Shown here in pieces: positions 6,137-7,643 of a stretch of DNA of 7,643 bases; positions within the stretch are counted from its first letter, which is position 1; each line of letters opens with the position of its first letter. The position numbers were made by a program, and so were the translations under genes. Source of the stretch: Deltaproteobacteria bacterium (GTDB lineage Bacteria; Desulfobacterota; Syntrophia; Syntrophales; UBA2210); NCBI GenBank assembly GCA_016935935.1, contig JAFGPZ010000292.1, positions 1 through 7,643 on the forward strand, written 5' to 3'. The notes beneath the pieces were generated by a model. It made no database searches. It saw only the letters and a list, made by a program, of their open reading frames with translations, and had not been told where the DNA came from.

Positions 6137-6159
6137 TCCAATAGCGACTTATCGCGCGG
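6137..6159 (+). repeat. Possible fragment of the repeat A tail
   Basis: These 23 bases match positions 1483-1505 of repeat A at 19 of 23 positions without gaps (shared TCCAAT, ACTTATC and CGCGG). Both lie shortly upstream of a hydrolase gene in the same orientation. It may be a decayed third copy of the repeat tail, a shared regulatory site, or coincidence. The rest of the 6039-6207 gap holds a TTGACA at 6072-6077 with no acceptable -10 box. Confidence 0.3.
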
Positions 6160-6207
6160 CAGGATAACGTTTCCCCATCAATTAAAACCAAAGAAAGGAC
6201 TATTTCT

Positions 6208-7181
6208 ATGCGACAAATAGACTTCACCGATATCGAGGACATCAAAGTAGGACACGCTCAGAATTTAGACGCGGGCACGGGTTGTACCGTAGTCATCTGT
6301 GAAAAAGGAGCGACGGCTGGAATCGATGTCAGGGGCGGTGCTCCCGGAACTCATGAAAGCGACCTGCTCAATCCCACCAACCTGGTGGAAAAGATACACG
6401 CGATCGTGTTGGCGGGGGGCAGCGCGTTCGGTTTAGACACGGCTTCCGGCGTAATGCAGTACCTGGAAGAGAAAAATATTGGTTTCGATGTCGGGGTAAC
6501 CAGGGTTCCGTGTGCGGGGCGGTTCTGTTTGATCTGGTTATTGGCGATCACAGAATAAGACCGGACAAGGAAATGGGCTATCAGGCATGCCGGAATGCCA
6601 CGAACGCGGGCTGCGCGGAGGGTAACGTGGGTGCCGGTACCGGCGCGACGGTGGGTAAAATACTGGGTATGGAACAGGCCATGAAAAGCGGTCTCGGCTG
6701 TCATTCCATCCAGGTGGGCGCGTTGAAAATCGGCGCGCTCGTTGCGGTAAACTGCCTCGCCGATGTGATCGATCCCGAAACCGGAAACCGGCTGGCAGGC
6801 CTTTTAAATGAAGGTCTGACGGGGCTGGCCGACACGGAGGCTGTCATGATTCAATCTTACGCCGACAAGAAAAACCTTTTCGCCGGCAACACAACTATCG
6901 GAATCATCGCCACTAACGCCGTTTTAACCAAAACTCAGGCCGCTAAACTGGCCTCCATGGCGCAAAACGGCTACGCGAGAACCATGCGGCCCGCACATTC
7001 CATGTTCGACGGTGACACCATATTCACCATGGCAACAGGACACGTCGAGGCGGATTTGAGTGTTCTTGGCCTGCTGTCGGCAAGGGTAATGGAGAGAGCC
7101 GTCATATCGGCCATAAAAAAGGCCCGTCCTCTCTTCGGGCTTAAATCATTCGTGGATTTGGAAGGCACGGACCTGAAATGA
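6208..7181 (+). pseudogene. P1-family (S58, DmpA/NylC-like) peptidase, frameshifted
   Basis: These N-terminal-nucleophile hydrolases cleave themselves before a Ser or Thr and then hydrolyse peptide or amide bonds. Two adjacent frames together give a full-length protein of about 325 residues. Frame 1 from ATG 6208 (AAAGGA 8 bases upstream) carries the GCTVVICEKG stretch, RGGAPGTHESDLL and AIVLAGGSAFGLDTASGVM, and runs to VTRVP near 6510. Its continuation then becomes unrelated and stops at 6558. The other frame resumes at 6510 with CGAVLFDL and contains GNVGAGTGATVGK, the autocleavage site GN|TTIGIIATNA (likely nucleophile Thr codon 6891-6893) and RPAHSMFDGDTIF. Members of the family usually read VPIV before the next block, which suggests 4 missing bases (or 1 base plus a codon) at about 6505-6512. 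The catalytic part is intact, so this is either a very recent mutation or a sequence error. Restarting at GTG 6510 would lose a conserved third of the fold. Confidence 0.82.
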
Positions 7182-7190
7182 AACAATGGA

Positions 7191-7216
7191 GGAGTCAGAT
7201 CTGCCTTTGATTCATT
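7191..7216 (+). repeat. 26-base hairpin element, copy 3
   Basis: This third copy starts 9 bases after the stop of the P1 peptidase gene, in the same orientation. Arms GAGTCA and TGATTC pair over six positions with one wobble. Compared with copy 2, C at position 6 restores a Watson-Crick pair while T at position 21 creates a G-U pair, so pairing is kept. Confidence 0.72.
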
Positions 7217-7235
7217 ACAGCTGATTCATTACAGC
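7208..7235 (+). repeat. 14-base perfect tandem duplication
   Basis: TGATTCATTACAGC occurs twice back to back (7208-7221 and 7222-7235). The first unit includes the right arm of element copy 3, so a slip or duplication occurred at the edge of that element. CATTACAGCA is also present near the start of repeat B. Confidence 0.7.
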
Positions 7236-7239
7236 AGAC

Positions 7240-7269
7240 AAAAAAAGGTGCCGCGAGGCACGGCACCTT
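7240..7269 (-). terminator. Intrinsic terminator of the rdgB-tRNA-Pro transcript
   Basis: A perfect 9-base stem (7245-7253 with 7261-7269) and 7-base loop are followed, on the minus strand, by an unbroken run of T (7246-7240). It lies 9 bases beyond the tRNA 3' end. The plus-strand side ends only in TAATAATT, so it may also weakly stop transcription from the converging P1 peptidase gene. Confidence 0.88.
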
Positions 7270-7278
7270 AATAATTAC

Positions 7279-7355
7279 TGGTCGGGGTGGCAGGATTTGA
7301 ACCTGCGACATCCTGCTCCCAAAGCAGGCGCGCTTCCAGGCTGCGCCACACCCCG
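7279..7355 (-). tRNA. tRNA-Pro (anticodon TGG)
   Basis: The 77-base gene folds as a complete cloverleaf: acceptor arms CGGGGTG and CACCCCG, anticodon stem CCTGC/GCAGG with loop TTTGGGA (anticodon TGG at 7321-7319), and a T-arm with GGTTCAAATCC. The 3' CCA is encoded (7281-7279). It reads CCA and probably other proline codons. It follows rdgB by 26 bases on the same strand and is closed by the terminator at 7240-7269, so it is probably processed from a shared transcript unless it has its own promoter within rdgB. Confidence 0.96.
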
Positions 7356-7381
7356 ACGGTATTGAGGGTCTGACCGGGACT

Positions 7382-7643
7382 TCAGGCCTTAACCCGTTTT
7401 TCCAGACTTATTTTAAGCTTATTCAGGGCCTTAGCCCTGTGGCTCATTGAGTTTTTCATTTCCGCGGAAAGCTGGGCGACGGTCAAACCGCATTCAGCCA
7501 CCACGAATACCGGATCATAGCCAAATCCGGCTGTCCCTGCCGGTTCATAGCTGATCGATCCGCTCCATCTCCCCTCAAACGACTCATAAGTTCCGTCCGG
7601 CCGATAAAGAACAAGCGCGCAAACAAAAGACGCGCCCCTCTTA
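7382..7643 (-). CDS. rdgB: XTP/dITP diphosphatase (RdgB/HAM1), C-terminal part
   Basis: RdgB hydrolyses non-canonical purine nucleotides such as dITP, ITP and XTP to monophosphates and pyrophosphate, keeping deaminated bases out of DNA and RNA. Only the last 86 codons are inside the window; the gene continues past base 7643. Visible family signatures are the GFGYDPVF motif at visible residues 39-46, the downstream TVAQLSAEMKN stretch at 54-64, and SHRAKAL at 67-73, close to the canonical K-x-x-x-S-H-R-x-x-A-L ending. The stop codon (7384-7382) lies 26 bases before tRNA-Pro. The assignment is secure despite truncation. Confidence 0.93.
   Translation of the reverse strand, partial: KRGASFVCALVLYRPDGTYESFEGRWSGSISYEPAGTAGFGYDPVFVVAECGLTVAQLSAEMKNSMSHRAKALNKLKISLEKRVKA

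Noticed and set aside
6500..6520. Programmed ribosomal frameshift in the P1 peptidase gene
   Set aside because: No X-XXY-YYZ slippery sequence is present, and the family sequence appears to lack about 4 bases here, which points to a deletion or an error.
3836..7216. CRISPR array from the repeated 26-base units
   Set aside because: The copies are 0.8-2.5 kb apart, diverged, separated by genes and have no spacers or cas genes.
7279..7355. tRNA-Pro as integration site of a genomic island
   Set aside because: The 3' end does face the accessory genes, but no integrase gene and no second copy of the tRNA 3' segment occurs in the window.

Overview
The window looks like a bacterial chromosome of moderate GC content. 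Conserved housekeeping genes sit at both ends and a more AT-rich accessory stretch lies in the middle. Signal peptides, a predicted lipoprotein, sigma70-like promoters, strong Shine-Dalgarno sites and a tRNA with an encoded CCA all fit a bacterium, probably Gram-negative. The combination of small intergenic hairpin repeats with thiE-thiL and rdgB-tRNA pairs would suit Desulfobacterota (former Deltaproteobacteria), but that is a low-confidence inference.

Left end (1-1270, minus strand): thiE followed 16 bases later by thiL (cut by the window edge) form a thiamine-diphosphate operon. A near-consensus promoter (TTGACA, 17 bases, TATACT) lies about 110 bases before thiE, and its -35 box sits inside a perfect 18-base palindrome. 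I see no TPP riboswitch.

Middle (1290-4910, plus strand): an exported asparaginase-family enzyme lies between two diverged direct repeats of about 240-270 bases. These repeats make up most of the two longest gene-free stretches (1130-1573 and 2636-3080). Next come an unrecognised 248-residue multi-pass membrane protein, a promoter with a perfect TATAAT, a 208-residue exported protein with a proline-rich tail, and a 54-codon single-span membrane protein with a good ribosome binding site.

Right part (4965-7181, plus strand): a lipoprotein-type alpha/beta hydrolase resembling proline iminopeptidase, then a DmpA/NylC-like P1-family (S58) peptidase broken by one frameshift. Together with the asparaginase this gives three amide- or peptide-bond hydrolases close together, suggesting scavenging of amino acids and peptides. 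No shared operon or transporter is visible.

Right end (7240-7643, minus strand): the 3' part of rdgB, then tRNA-Pro(TGG) and a clear intrinsic terminator.

The least explained structure is repetitive. A 26-base element with hairpin potential occurs three times in the same orientation, each copy starting 9-15 bases after a stop codon. The longer repeat pair flanks the asparaginase gene. I see no complete mobile element, CRISPR array or phage gene.
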